Positions 37,088 to 47,166 are shown, counted from the stretch's first letter. The stretch: 64,000 nucleotides of DNA from JACCZX01 sp963729165 (GCA_963729165.1 CAVSMM010000013.1:124001-188000); one strand, 5' to 3'. Numbers and translations are program-made. Notes: a model not told the origin generated them from the letters alone.

Positions 37088-39049
37088 CTATGCCGCGAGC
37101 GCTTCTTCGTCGAGCATTTCCTCGACCTGCGCGCGGGCGCCGATTTCTTGAATGCGATCCGTCAGCCGCTTCAGCGTGGCAAGTTTGCTTTGCGCATCTT
37201 CGAGCGCATCTTCGAGCTCTGCAATGCGCTCGTCGAGCGATCCTTGCGCGTCGCGGATCTTGGATACCGATTCGGCGCGCTTACTGAGCTGGCTGCGTTG
37301 CTCGCGCACTTGCGTTTCGATCGGCGGCAGCAGCGACTTGACCCACGCTTCGGTATCGCGCTCGGCGGTAGCAGAAAATCTCGCGAGACTTCGAAACGAC
37401 GGTGTCGAAAAAGCGCTCCATTAGCCGCCACTTTTCGGTCGTCAGCACCGCCAGCGGTCCGAACTGCGACTTGTATGCCAGCTCGGCTCGTTCCAGGTCA
37501 GCGATATACGTGTCGAGCGAAAACGACATCGGAGGCGACAGGCTCCATCCGAGATCTTCGGCAAAACGGCGCTGAACCCCCAGCACCATCTGCTCGATCT
37601 CGAGCATCCGCGCGTTCGCGGTGCGAAACATGTCGCGCAACGAAGCGAAATAATCCTTGACCGCTACCGACAGCTGCGGCGACAGCTTGCTCTTTTTCAT
37701 GCGGTCGCGCGTTGCGACGACCTGATCGCGCAATGCTGCTACTCGAATGCCGGCGAACAATCTCTCCGAAAGCTTCGAGTGCACCAGCCGCGCTGCGACG
37801 ATCCGGCGCACGACTTCTTCGAATTCATGCTGCTCTGCCAGCGCGCGCTGCGTCATGCGCTCAATCGAGCTCTGATTCTTGCCCTGCAGCGAGCGAAGCT
37901 CGTACAGCTGCTCGATGACGTTGCGCTCGCGCGCGTTCAATGCCTGGCGCAGCTCCGCTGCCACGCGCTCGACACCCGACACTGTCTGATCACGAACGAT
38001 CTTCTGCTTGGCCGGTACCAGCAGCTCGATCAACGCCTCTTCAAGCAACGGCAACCGGCTCGCCTGCAGCAGCTTTTCGTCACGCTGAACTTTGGCGACC
38101 AGCCCTTTCTGCGCCGAGACCGGAAACACGCGCATCGGATCGAGCTCGAGCGTGGCGGCCACGGCCGACACCTGACGCCGCACTTCCATCTCCATCTCGC
38201 CCGGCGTTTTCAGCGCATCCCATAGGCCATCGATCTTGTTCAGCACCGCGATGTGGTTGCGGTGCCCGGCGTCGCCGACGACGTGCCGCCAGACATCAAG
38301 ATCGCTCTTCGTCACTCCGGTGTCGGCCGCCAGCACGAACAGCACCGCGTGCGCATTCGGCACGCAGTGACAGCGTCAACTCGGGCTCGGTGCCGATCGC
38401 ATTCAGCCCCGGCGTATCGAGAATCACCAAGCCCGTGCTTTAGCAGCGGGTGCGGAAAATTGATCACGGCGTGGCGCCACTTCGAAATCTGGATCAGGCC
38501 ATTCTTGTCGACGGTGACCGATTGATCAGGATCGTCGGCGTCGTACAGCCCGTAGCTCTTCGCCTCGGCGACCGGCACGCGCTTCGTCTCGGCCACGATC
38601 TTGAACGCTTCCAGCATCCCGTCGGCCGAAGTCGTGTCGAGCGGAAACACCTGCCATTCGGCACCGAGCCGCTTGAAGTCGGAGGTCGAACCATGGCGTC
38701 CGCGCGTTTCGATCGGCAGCGCGCGGATACAAGGCGGCAGCGTGTCGTCGTACAACAGCTCGGTCGGGCACATCGTCGTACGGCCGGCCGACGACGGCAG
38801 AATGCGCTTGCCGTAGTCGGCAAAGAAAATCGCGTTGATCAGCTCGGATTTGCCGCGCGAAAACTCGGCGACAAACGCGATCACGAGCTTGTCTTGCGCC
38901 AAGCGCTCGAGCGCGACGTCGATACGGCGCGCCGATTCGGCCTCGAGCGTCTGCGTTTGCTCCAGCCATTGGCGCAGCTGCATGATCGCCGCCGCTAGCG
39001 AATCGCGCCAATTTCCGTACTGCTCGAAGCGGGAAGCTAATGGGGCCAT
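37088..39049 (-). CDS. Dynamin-family GTPase (three frameshifts)
   Basis: About 652 aa after repair. G1 is AEFSRGKSELINA, G3 is ILDTPGLN (visible only after removing one base at 38429-38430), G4 is VLNKIDGLWD. A long helical region follows (ELRQALNARERNVIEQLYEL, KLSERLFAGIRVAALRDQVV) and a C-terminal coiled coil ending RAQVEEMLDEEALAA. Further extra bases at about 38364-38366 and 37373-37374. Bacterial dynamin-like proteins bind and remodel membranes; some respond to membrane damage or phage. Start ATG 39049 (MAPLASRFEQYGNWRD) is preferred over GTG 39097. Lies between mutM and mutY on the same strand. Confidence 0.82.
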
Positions 39050-39171
39050 GATGTCGGTTGCGCGGCGTGCGCACGAGGCCGAATCTATAGCATGCACTCA
39101 CCCTCGCGCACAGTCACCTAAACGTACAAGCTACGCTGGGTTGCTGTGTGAGTTCGGGCGATGGTCTTTTG

Positions 39172-40009
39172 TTAGCGCCGCTGGCAGGCGCGACAGTAAT
39201 ATGTAGCGCGTTGTCCCTGTACGACTCGTACGATCGGCGTCGCGCACACGCGGCATGGCTCTCCCGCGCGGTCATAGACGCGGGCGTCGAGCATGAAGTA
39301 GCCGTCGGCGCCGTCGGCGCCGACAAAGTCGCGCAAGGTGCTGCCGCCAACGGCGATCGCTTCGGTCAGCACTTCGCGCACCGCTGCTCGCCAGCGCTTC
39401 GTATCGCACAAGCCCGATGCGGCGCGCCGGGCGTTTGGGATTGATACGCGCGCGAAACAGACTTTCCGATGCATAAATATTTCCGACCCCGACCACCACG
39501 TCGCCGGCTAGCAAGCACTTGCTTGATCGACGCCGCACGGGACCGCGTGTGGCGATACAGCCACTCGCCGGTAAACCGTGGATCGAACGGCTCCAGGCCG
39601 AGCCCCGCCAGCAGCGGATGCGTTCGCGACTTCGCCTTCGGCAGCGGCATGCCATAGCAGCGCGCCGAAGCGGCGCGGATCGGTCAGCCGCACGCACGTC
39701 GCCGGCGAACAGAATGTCGACATGATCGTGCGGGCCGGGCGGCGGGACAGCCCGCCGACGCGGCCACACGCGCCACGCGCCCGACATGCCGAGGTGCGAG
39801 ATCAGCGTGCCATGTGGAAACTCCCACAGCAGATACTTGCCGCGCCGGCGCAGCCGCTCGACGGTGCGGCCCGCGAGCAGGGTCGGCAACCGTTTTGGTA
39901 TGGGCCAGCGCAGCCGCGGATCGCGCACGATCGCCGATTCCACGCTTTGCTGCTCGACATACGGCGCCAAAGCACGGCGTGTCACTTCTACTTCGGGCAG
40001 TTCAGGCAC
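39172..40009 (-). CDS. mutM: Formamidopyrimidine/8-oxoguanine DNA glycosylase MutM (four frameshifts)
   Basis: Base-excision enzyme for oxidised purines. N-terminal catalytic MPELPEVEVTRRAL is intact (P2/E3). HLGMSGAWRV, LTDPRRFGALLW, VVVGVGNIYASESLFRARI (H2TH) and the zinc finger CRVCATPIVRVVQGQRATYY-x2-CRAC are all present but spread over all three frames. Four net +1 shifts lie at about 39695, 39650, 39520 and 39430. About 277 aa after repair. Together with mutY this puts both excision enzymes of the GO system among the most broken genes of the window. Confidence 0.9.
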
Positions 40010-40110
40010 TTTTCTCGTGTTAATGACGTCAAAATCATTCTGCTAATGTGCCACGCATCGCGTTCCCGTGTGCCCGCTTCAGCCTGGGCACCACAACGCG
40101 CCAGGATCCG

Positions 40111-41903
40111 ATGATGACTCGTCCGCTTTTTTTGGCACTAACCGCCTGCGCGTTGTTCGGCTGCGCAGCAACGCCTCGCCCGGCAGCGGTGCAGACCGAC
40201 GCCGTCGTCGCGGCGCCGATGCCGGTGCCGAACGGCACGTCGCAACCGCGGCACCGAGCGCGGCGACACGATTCCCAATGTCGATGTATCGAGCGCGCTG
40301 ATGTATCAGCTGATGGCGGCAGAAGTTGCCGTGCAGCGGGGTGACGTCGGCTCGGCATTTGCCGTTTACATGAAACTGGCGCGTGAAACGCGCGATCCGC
40401 GCCTGGCGCGGCGTGCCGCCGAGCTGGCGCTGCAGGGGCGCGCAATGGCCCAGGGGCTCGAAGCAGCGCAACTGTGGTTCGAGCTGGCGCCGAGTTCGAG
40501 CGAGGCGTCACAAACGTTGGCAATGCTGTACGCCGGCAGCAGTCGCTTCGACGATGCGTATGCGTTGTTCAAAGCGCAGTTGCAGGCTGCCGCCAACCCG
40601 GCAGAAGAGTTATCGCGGATTCAGCGCGCGCTCGCGCGCACGCAGGATCGCGCCGGTGCCTTCAATCTGATCGAACGTCTGGCGCAGCCGTATGCGCAGT
40701 CGGCCGATGTCAAACTGGTGCTCGCCAATGCCGCGCAGGCCGGTGGCTTGAATGCACGCGCGTTAGAGGAAGCGCGTGCGGCGGTCGCGCTCGCGCCAGA
40801 CTCACCGCGTGCGGTGCTGACCGCGGCACAGTATCTGCAAGCGACCGACCGTGCCGCGGCACTCGCGCTACTGCAGGATTTCGTGGCGCGAAACCCGACG
40901 GTGTCTGAGACGCGGCTCGCTTACGCGCGACTGCTGATTGCCGATAACAAGTTCGACCTGGCACGCGCCCAGTTCGCGTCGTTGCTGCAAACCGATCCAA
41001 AAAATGCGGACCTCGTCTACTCGATGGCTCTGCTTTCGATGCAGGGCAAACTTCCGGCCGACGCGCGCACTTATCTGCAGCGTTATCTGGAGCTGATCGC
41101 CAACGTCGGAGGGCGACGGCTCACGCGCAGGAACGCGCCCTGCCGAGCCCGCGTATTTGTATCTGGCGCAGATCGCCGAAGACGAAAAGCAATTTCCTGC
41201 CGCGCTCGAATGGCTGCGCAAGATCGATGGCGGTGACGAATTTTTGACGGCGCGTGTGCGCGAGGCGTTCGTTCTGTCCAAAATGCAGCGGCTCGATGAA
41301 GCGCGCAAGTTGCTGCGCACGGTCAGCGTGCAGTCGGCGGATGAGAAAACGCAACTGGTGCTGGCCGAGGCGCAATTGCTGCGCGACGCCAAGCGCTATG
41401 ACGAGTCGTACAAGCTGCTTTCGCAGGCATTGGCGATCGCACCCGACAGCGTGCCGCTGCTGTACGACACGGCCATGGCGGCCGAGCGGCTTAACCAGGT
41501 CGCAGTGATGGAAAAGCAACTGCGCCGCATCATCGAGCTCAAGCCTGACTATGCGCACGCGTACAACGCACTGGGCTACAGCCTCGCCGATCGCAATCTC
41601 CGACTGCCTGAAGCACTGCAGTTGATCGAAAAAGCGCGCGAGCTCGCGCCCGACGACGCGTTCATTCTCGATTCGCTCGGATGGGTGCATTTTCGTCTCG
41701 GCGACCTGAAGTTGGCGCGCGAGCATCTGCAGCGCGCCTATGACGCGCGCCCCGATGCCGAAGTTGCTGTGCATCTGGCCGAAGTGTTATGGACGAGCGG
41801 GGAGCAGGACGGCGCGCGCAAGCTTCTGCGTGAAGTGAGGGCGAAGGAGCCGAGCAACCCGTTACTGAAGTCGACCATAACGCGACTGAAAATCGGTTTG
41901 TAA
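40111..41903 (+). CDS. TPR-repeat outer-membrane lipoprotein (two frameshifts)
   Basis: About 596 aa after repair. Lipoprotein signal with lipobox ALFGC, then many tetratricopeptide repeats (SADVKLVLANAAQAGGLNAR, YAHAYNALGYSLADRNLRLP, FILDSLGWVHFRLGDLKLAR). Extra C near 40248 (TSQP-GTERGDTIPNVDVSS) and extra G near 41112 (NVGG-DGSRAGTRPAEPAYL). TPR lipoproteins are regularly found upstream of lolB in betaproteobacteria and may help envelope assembly. The lolB start follows 5 bp after the stop. Confidence 0.83.
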
Positions 41904-41908
41904 AAGCG

Positions 41909-42487
41909 ATGCTCAGGATTCGCGGCGCAGCGCGTGCGCTCGCTGTGTCATTCGCATCCGTGGTGCTAGTGAGCGCGTGTGCGACACCCTCTTCGTCGCC
42001 ACCCGATCGTGCTTACAGCGGGCGCTTCGCGGTCACGACTGCGCGCGGCGAGCAGCGCGAAAACGTCTCCGGCCGGTTCAACTTCGAAGTCCGCGGTCCG
42101 CAACAGCTTCTCGAGTTGGCATCGCCGCTGGGCACCACGGTTGCCCGTATCGAAATCGAGCCGGACGGCGCACGTGCGACCGGCGCGGGAATGCAGGTGG
42201 TACGGGGGCCCGATGCCGACGCGTTGACCGAGCAGCTGCTCGGCTGGCGTTTGCCGGTGTCCGGGCTGGTCGACTGGATTGAGGGTCGACCCGTACCACA
42301 TCGGTTCGCGCGCATCGAACGCGACGGCGCGCGCATCGTGCTATTGGAGCAGGACGGTTGGGTGATCCGTTTGTCAGAATTCTTTGAAGGAGCTGGTGCT
42401 CCGCGCCGCCTGGTGATGGAGCGGCCCTCTGGCGTAAACACGCCCTCGGTAATCTTGCGTCTGATCGTCGATGACCCCGGTAGCTAG
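41909..42487 (+). CDS. lolB: Outer-membrane lipoprotein receptor LolB
   Basis: 192 aa. Lipobox VVLVSAC; mature part with FAVTTARGEQRENVSGRFNF, ELASPLGTTVARIEIEPDGA and LLGWRLPVSGLVDWIEGRPV, all typical of LolB, which receives lipoproteins from LolA and inserts them in the outer membrane. Intact; lolB-ispE-tRNA-Gln-prs is a common arrangement, here with a methyltransferase gene inserted before ispE. Confidence 0.9.
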   Translation: MLRIRGAARALAVSFASVVLVSACATPSSSPPDRAYSGRFAVTTARGEQRENVSGRFNFEVRGPQQLLELASPLGTTVARIEIEPDGARATGAGMQVVRGPDADALTEQLLGWRLPVSGLVDWIEGRPVPHRFARIERDGARIVLLEQDGWVIRLSEFFEGAGAPRRLVMERPSGVNTPSVILRLIVDDPGS

Positions 42488-42512
42488 TGGACATTTTATG
42501 GAGAGACCACGG

Positions 42513-43088
42513 ATGAAAACACGTCGTGACGTTTTGCGAGGCTCCGCTGCACTGGCGGTTACGTGTGCTGTGCCGGCAGCGCTGATTGACTCGGCACGCG
42601 CACAAGCGCAGGACGAGATCGCGCGCCAGCTCGATGTGCCCTATGTACCGACACCGGTGGCAGTGGTCGATGCGATGCTTGACCTCGCAAAAGTCACCAA
42701 GTCCGACGCGGTCTACGACCTCGGTTGCGGCGACGGCCGCATCGTTGTGCGTGCGGCAACGCGTTTCGGCTGCCGCGGGGTTGGCGTCGATCTGAATCCT
42801 GAGCGCGTCAAGGAAGCAAAAGCCAATGCGATGCGGGCCAACGTCACCGAGCTGACGCGCTTTGAAGTCGGTGACGTCTTTGAATTCGATTTCAGTGGCG
42901 CGACCGTCGTCACCATGTACCTGCTGCCGAGCGTCAACCTGAAGCTGCGGCCCCGGTTACTGAAGGAATTGAAGCCCGGCACGCGACTTGTGTCGCACGA
43001 CTTTCACATGGGCGACTGGGCGGCCGAGACAGCGCGCGACGTCGGACGCAGCCGAATCTATCTGTGGACGATTCCACCCCGAACCTAG
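42513..43088 (+). CDS. SAM-dependent methyltransferase-fold protein with twin-arginine-like signal
   Basis: 191 aa from ATG 42513, with GGAGAG 9 bp upstream; ATG 42498 is an alternative. The N-terminus TRRDVLRGSAALAVTCAVPA has twin arginines, a hydrophobic stretch and an ARA cleavage site, like a Tat signal. The rest is a class I methyltransferase: motif I VYDLGCGDGRIVVRA, VGVDLNPERVKEAKANA, and ATVVTMYLLPSVN. SAM is cytoplasmic, so an exported enzyme would be unusual; the signal may be vestigial or a membrane anchor. The substrate is unknown. Confidence 0.75.
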   Translation: MKTRRDVLRGSAALAVTCAVPAALIDSARAQAQDEIARQLDVPYVPTPVAVVDAMLDLAKVTKSDAVYDLGCGDGRIVVRAATRFGCRGVGVDLNPERVKEAKANAMRANVTELTRFEVGDVFEFDFSGATVVTMYLLPSVNLKLRPRLLKELKPGTRLVSHDFHMGDWAAETARDVGRSRIYLWTIPPRT

Positions 43089-43119
43089 CATCTGGATCCG
43101 CGCACCATAAAATGCAGCG

Positions 43120-43998
43120 ATGCATTTGCTGCTGGCGCTGCCGGCCCCCGCCAAGCTGAACTTGTTCCTGCGCGTGACCGGCCGTCGCGCTGACGGCTAT
43201 CACGAGTTGCAAACGGCGTACACGCTGATCGACCTCGCCGACTTGCTTGACTTCGAGCGACGCGACGATGGGGCGATTGTGCGTGAAGGCGATCGGGTGG
43301 GGGACCTCGAAAACGATCTGGTGGTGCGTGCCGCGCGCGCGCTTCAGCGGCATTCGGGGACATCGCTCGGAGCGACGATCAGCGTAACGAAGCGCATTCC
43401 GATGGGCAGCGGCCTCGGCGGAGGCTCGTCGGATGCAGCCACAACATTGATCGCGCTTAACCGGCTGTGGGGCTTGAACCTGCCGCGCAGCGACTTGAGC
43501 GTGATCGGGCTTTCCCTTGGGGCCGACGTGCCCTTTTTTCTGCACGGCCGCGACGCGTTTGCCGAAGGAATTGGCGAGCGACTGACGACCCTTGAATTGC
43601 CGCCGCTATGGTTTGCGGTTCTGTGGCCGCGAATCCACGTTTCGACACAAGAAATCTTCGCCGACTCAGGTTTGACACGCAATTCCAAAGCCACGAAAAT
43701 AGCCGACTTTTCAGCGGTGGCAGCCCAGTGGGTGGGGGACGTCATCGGCGACTTCGACTTTCCGTCGTCACTGGTCAACGATCTCGAACCCGTCGCACGG
43801 CGCCGCTATCCCGTCATCGATGAAGCGATCAAGCGTCTTGAGCGTTTTGGCGTGGCGCGGATGACGGGTTCTGGCTCCGCAGTGTTCATCGCGGCGCGAG
43901 CGAGGGAGCAAGCAGAGTTGGCGGTCGCCGATGTGCCGCCGGGTTGGAGCGGTTGGGTGGTCAAGAAGCTGGCCGAGCATCCGCTGGCGGTGTGGTAA
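43120..43998 (+). CDS. ispE: 4-diphosphocytidyl-2-C-methyl-D-erythritol kinase IspE
   Basis: GHMP kinase (292 aa) of the MEP isoprenoid pathway. PAPAKLNLFLRVTGRRADGY at the N-terminus, ATP loop IPMGSGLGGGSSDAATTL, SLGADVPFFLHG, and C-terminal MTGSGSAVFIAAR. Intact. Followed after 29 bp by tRNA-Gln. Confidence 0.94.
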   Translation: MHLLLALPAPAKLNLFLRVTGRRADGYHELQTAYTLIDLADLLDFERRDDGAIVREGDRVGDLENDLVVRAARALQRHSGTSLGATISVTKRIPMGSGLGGGSSDAATTLIALNRLWGLNLPRSDLSVIGLSLGADVPFFLHGRDAFAEGIGERLTTLELPPLWFAVLWPRIHVSTQEIFADSGLTRNSKATKIADFSAVAAQWVGDVIGDFDFPSSLVNDLEPVARRRYPVIDEAIKRLERFGVARMTGSGSAVFIAARAREQAELAVADVPPGWSGWVVKKLAEHPLAVW

Positions 43999-44027
43999 GA
44001 CAGTTCGGCTGCAGCAGTTTAGTTTTT

Positions 44028-44104
44028 TGGGGAGTCGCCAAGCTGGTTAAGGCACCGGATTTTGATTCCGGCACTCGAAGGTTCGAATCCTTCCTCCCCA
44101 GCCA
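44028..44104 (+). tRNA. tRNA-Gln (anticodon TTG), CCA encoded
   Basis: The acceptor stem TGGGGAG pairs with CTCCCCA, with discriminator G and CCA at the 3' end. The anticodon loop is GATTTTGATT with TTG, and the T-arm contains GGTTCGAATCC. It lies between ispE and prs, the usual betaproteobacterial location. Confidence 0.96.
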
Positions 44105-44159
44105 GCTTTGTGAAGCACTGAGCGGTGAGCCATTCAGGGTGAGCCAATAAGGGCCGCAG

Positions 44160-45122
44160 ATGCAGATGCAGATGGTTCCCGACAACCTGATGGTGTTCAC
44201 CGGCAACGCGAATCCGCGGCTGGCGAGCGCGGTCGCTCAGCATTTGAACATTCGGCTGGGGAAAGCGCAGGTCTCGCGCTTTTCCGACGGCGAAGTGATG
44301 GTCGAGTTGTTCGAAAACGTGCGCGGCAAAGACGTATTCGTTTTGCAGTCGACGTGTGTGCCGACCAACGACAATCTGATGGAGTTGCTGATCATGGCCG
44401 ATGCGCTGAAGCGCGCTTCGGCCGGGCGCATCACCGCGGCGATTCCGTATTTCGGCTACGCGCGGCAGGACCGACGGCCGCGCAGCGCGCGCGTTGCGAT
44501 CAGCGCCAAGGTGATCGCCAACATGTTGCAGGTGGTGGGCATCAATCGCGTGCTGGTGATGGATCTTCACGCCGATCAGATTCAGGGATTTTTCGACATC
44601 CCAGTCGACAATATTTACGCGGCTCCGATTTTGCTGGGCGATTTGTGGAAGCACAACTTCGACAACCTGGTCGTTGTGTCGCCTGACATTGGCGGTGTTG
44701 TGCGCGCACGCGCAATTGCGAAGACCGCGGAAGCCGATCTGGCGATCATCGACAAGCGACGTCCGCGGGCCAACGTCGCAGAAGTAATGAACATCATTGG
44801 TGAGGTCGAGGGCCGCAACTGCGTCATCATGGATGACATGGTCGACACCGCCAATACGCTGTGTCAGGCCGCACAGGCGTTGCGCAACGCCGGCGCTTTG
44901 CGGGTGATGGCGTATGCCACACACCCGGTGCTGTCCGGTAAGGCGGTTGAGCGGATTACAAACTCGGTGCTCGATGAACTGGTCGTCACGGACACGATCC
45001 CGTTGACACCGGAGGCGCTGGCATGTTCCAAGATCCGGCAGTTGTCGTGTGCGGCACTGCTGGGTGAAACGATTTCGCGCATTGCGCGCGAAGACTCGGT
45101 GAGCAGCTTGTTCATCGAGTAG
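44160..45122 (+). CDS. prs: Ribose-phosphate pyrophosphokinase (PRPP synthase)
   Basis: 320 aa; makes PRPP from ribose-5-phosphate and ATP for purines, pyrimidines, His, Trp and NAD. NPRLASAVAQHLNIRLGKAQ, catalytic RYGARQDRR-type loop as YFGYARQDRRPRSARV, DLHADQIQGFFDIPVDNIYA, and PRPP loop CVIMDDMVDTANTLCQA. Three in-phase ATG codons at 44160, 44166 and 44172 (MQMQM) leave the start uncertain; AGGG lies 8 bp before the first. Confidence 0.95.
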   Translation: MQMQMVPDNLMVFTGNANPRLASAVAQHLNIRLGKAQVSRFSDGEVMVELFENVRGKDVFVLQSTCVPTNDNLMELLIMADALKRASAGRITAAIPYFGYARQDRRPRSARVAISAKVIANMLQVVGINRVLVMDLHADQIQGFFDIPVDNIYAAPILLGDLWKHNFDNLVVVSPDIGGVVRARAIAKTAEADLAIIDKRRPRANVAEVMNIIGEVEGRNCVIMDDMVDTANTLCQAAQALRNAGALRVMAYATHPVLSGKAVERITNSVLDELVVTDTIPLTPEALACSKIRQLSCAALLGETISRIAREDSVSSLFIE

Positions 45123-45174
45123 TTGCAACTGCAGTGGTGACTGGTCGCGGTCTACTGCATAACTGGGAGTCAAA

Positions 45175-45897
45175 ATGAAGGTAGTAGCAAACAAACGAGA
45201 TGCGCAGGGAACGGGTGCGAGCCGCCGTCTGCGCCACGCGGGCAAAGTGCCCGGCGTGCTGTACGGCGGCAAGGGGGATGCACAGGCAATCGAAGTCGAC
45301 CACAACCCGTTGTTCCACGCGCTGCGCAAGGAAAAATTCCACGCATCGATTCTGGACATGGAGCTTGACGGTGCGAGCGAGCGTGTGCTGTTGCGTGCAT
45401 TTCAGATGCATCCGTACAAGGCGCAGGTACTGCACATCGATTTTCAGCGCGTCGCCGAAGATCAGAAGCTGCACATGCGCGTTCCGCTGCACTTCTCTGG
45501 GCAGGAAAGCTCGCCTGCAGCGAAGACCGAAGGAGTACTAATCAGCCACGTGATGTCCGAAGTCGCGATTGCCTGCTTGCCGAAGGATCTGCCCGAGTAC
45601 ATCGCGGTCGATTTGTCGGAGCTGACGGTCACCGACACGGTGCGCGTGCGCGATCTGAAAATGCCGGACGGTGTAGTGCCGGTGCTGAAGGGCAAGGAAA
45701 ATCCAGTCGTGGTGGCAGTCACCGTGCGCGGTGAGGAAGTTGCGGAAGAAGTAGTGGAAGCAACGGCGGCGGCGGCAGTTGAAGTTCCCGCCACGGCGCA
45801 GAAGGCGCCTACACCCGAGGAAGCTGCGGCCGCGGCCAAGGGCGACAAGGGTAAAGGCGGCAAGGGTGACAAAGGAGACAAAGAGAAGAAGAAATGA
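45175..45897 (+). CDS. rplY: Large-subunit ribosomal protein bL25 (CTC/TL5 form)
   Basis: 240 aa; binds 5S rRNA. N-terminal L25 domain (KRDAQGTGASRRLRHAGKVP, VPGVLYGGKGDAQAIEVDHN) and the TL5/CTC C-terminal beta domain (LPEYIAVDLSELTVTDTVRV). It ends in a low-complexity tail of Ala/Pro and then repeated Gly-Asp-Lys units finishing KEKKK. Long basic tails are known in this family but this one is marked. Ribosome site GGGAG 9 bp before the ATG. Confidence 0.94.
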   Translation: MKVVANKRDAQGTGASRRLRHAGKVPGVLYGGKGDAQAIEVDHNPLFHALRKEKFHASILDMELDGASERVLLRAFQMHPYKAQVLHIDFQRVAEDQKLHMRVPLHFSGQESSPAAKTEGVLISHVMSEVAIACLPKDLPEYIAVDLSELTVTDTVRVRDLKMPDGVVPVLKGKENPVVVAVTVRGEEVAEEVVEATAAAAVEVPATAQKAPTPEEAAAAAKGDKGKGGKGDKGDKEKKK

Positions 45898-45986
45898 TGA
45901 AAAAATAAGAGCGCTGAGACGAGCACCAAAAGCGCTGCGGCACAATCCAGCCCGCCGCCGATCATCGGCCGCGGGCTTTTTCTTTA

Positions 45987-46580
45987 ATGGAACACAGCAA
46001 CAACATCCGATTGATCGTCGGTCTTGGCAACGCCGGGGCCGAATACGAAGACACGCGCCACAACGCCGGTTTCTGGTACGTCGAAGCTGTGGCTCGGCAT
46101 TTTGGCGCGCGCTTCTCGAGCGAGCGCAAGTTTCACGGCGACGTTGCACGCGCCCGCGTCGCCGGCAGCGAGCTCTGGCTGCTGAAGCCCAACACCTATG
46201 TCAATCGCTCGGGACAGGCCGTCGTTGCGCTGGCGCTTTACTACAAAGTTCTGCCTACGCAAATCCTGGTCGCGCACGATGAACTCGATCTGCCGCCGGG
46301 AGCGATCAAATTGAAGCTCGGCGGCGGCACTGCCGGTCACAACGGACTGAAGGACACGCAGGCGCGGCTATCGACGCCGGAATTCTGGCGTCTGCGCATC
46401 GGCATCGGCCATCCGCGTACGCTGCAACTCGAGCAGGACGTCGGCGACTTCGTGCTGCATCCTCCGCGCAAGGACGAACAGCCGGCGATCGATCAGGCGC
46501 TCGAGCGCGGCGAGGGAATCGTCGATCTATTGGTAGAAGGCAAGTTCGAGGCAGCGATGTTACGGCTGCATACGCGATAG
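45987..46580 (+). CDS. pth: Peptidyl-tRNA hydrolase
   Basis: 197 aa; recycles peptidyl-tRNA dropped from ribosomes. LIVGLGNAGAEYEDTRHNAG contains the catalytic His; NTYVNRSGQAVVALALYYKV and LVAHDELDLPPGAIKLKLGG follow the family, with GGTAGHNGLKD. Intact and directly downstream of rplY. Confidence 0.95.
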   Translation: MEHSNNIRLIVGLGNAGAEYEDTRHNAGFWYVEAVARHFGARFSSERKFHGDVARARVAGSELWLLKPNTYVNRSGQAVVALALYYKVLPTQILVAHDELDLPPGAIKLKLGGGTAGHNGLKDTQARLSTPEFWRLRIGIGHPRTLQLEQDVGDFVLHPPRKDEQPAIDQALERGEGIVDLLVEGKFEAAMLRLHTR

Positions 46581-46675
46581 CTTGTCGTGTGTTGCGGTCG
46601 CACAGGGTGACATCAAAGTAGCTGAACAGCGCTTCTTCGCGCATCGGCTTCACGATCTGGTCGCACGCACGCTGG

Positions 46676-47125
46676 TCACAGATCCAGCGCCATCACCTTC
46701 TCGCCGCCCTCCTCTGCGCCGGTATAGCTGAAGCCGAGCGAGCCATAGAAACGCCCGAGCGCATCCGCCTTGCTCATATGCGAAACGAGAAGTTTCTTTG
46801 CACCGGGCCGCGTACGCAGATGATCGATCAGCAGCTTGACTGCCGCGTGCCCGAGCCCTTTGCGCTGATGCGCTTTATCAATCATCAGGCGCCATAGAAA
46901 GAAGTCAGGCTCGTCCGGATTCTCAACGAGCGTCGGGTCATACAACATCACGAACCCGACTAGTACCTCATCGTCGTAGATCGCGCGAAACCATGCTTCA
47001 CCGTAAAACGACGCCTCGGCGATCGAGACGGCGTTAGGCGCCACCTGCGTCCCATCGTCGCCCGCATCGAGCTTGCAGACCGCGCGCACTGTCTGGCGCG
47101 TGACTTCCTTAAGGGCAACGTTCAT
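46676..47125 (-). CDS. GNAT-family N-acetyltransferase
   Basis: 149 aa from ATG 47125 (MNVALKEVTRQTVRAVCKLD); 13 extra upstream codons exist but fit poorly. FRAIYDDEVLVGFVMLYDP and the acetyl-CoA loop IDKAHQRKGLGHAAVKLLID identify the GNAT fold. It resembles the diamine/spermidine-acetyltransferase-like branch, but the substrate is not certain. Divergent from ychF with 41 bp between the starts. Confidence 0.85.
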   Translation of the reverse strand: MNVALKEVTRQTVRAVCKLDAGDDGTQVAPNAVSIAEASFYGEAWFRAIYDDEVLVGFVMLYDPTLVENPDEPDFFLWRLMIDKAHQRKGLGHAAVKLLIDHLRTRPGAKKLLVSHMSKADALGRFYGSLGFSYTGAEEGGEKVMALDL

Positions 47126-47166
47126 TAGGTTGCGATAATCGCACTTTCGCAACTCAAAAGTCACTG

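Noticed and set aside
46580..46675. Possible minus-strand coding piece (MREEALFSYFDVTLCD) between pth and the GNAT gene
   Set aside because: Too short and without a start, ribosome site or recognised family; may be a gene remnant but cannot be supported.
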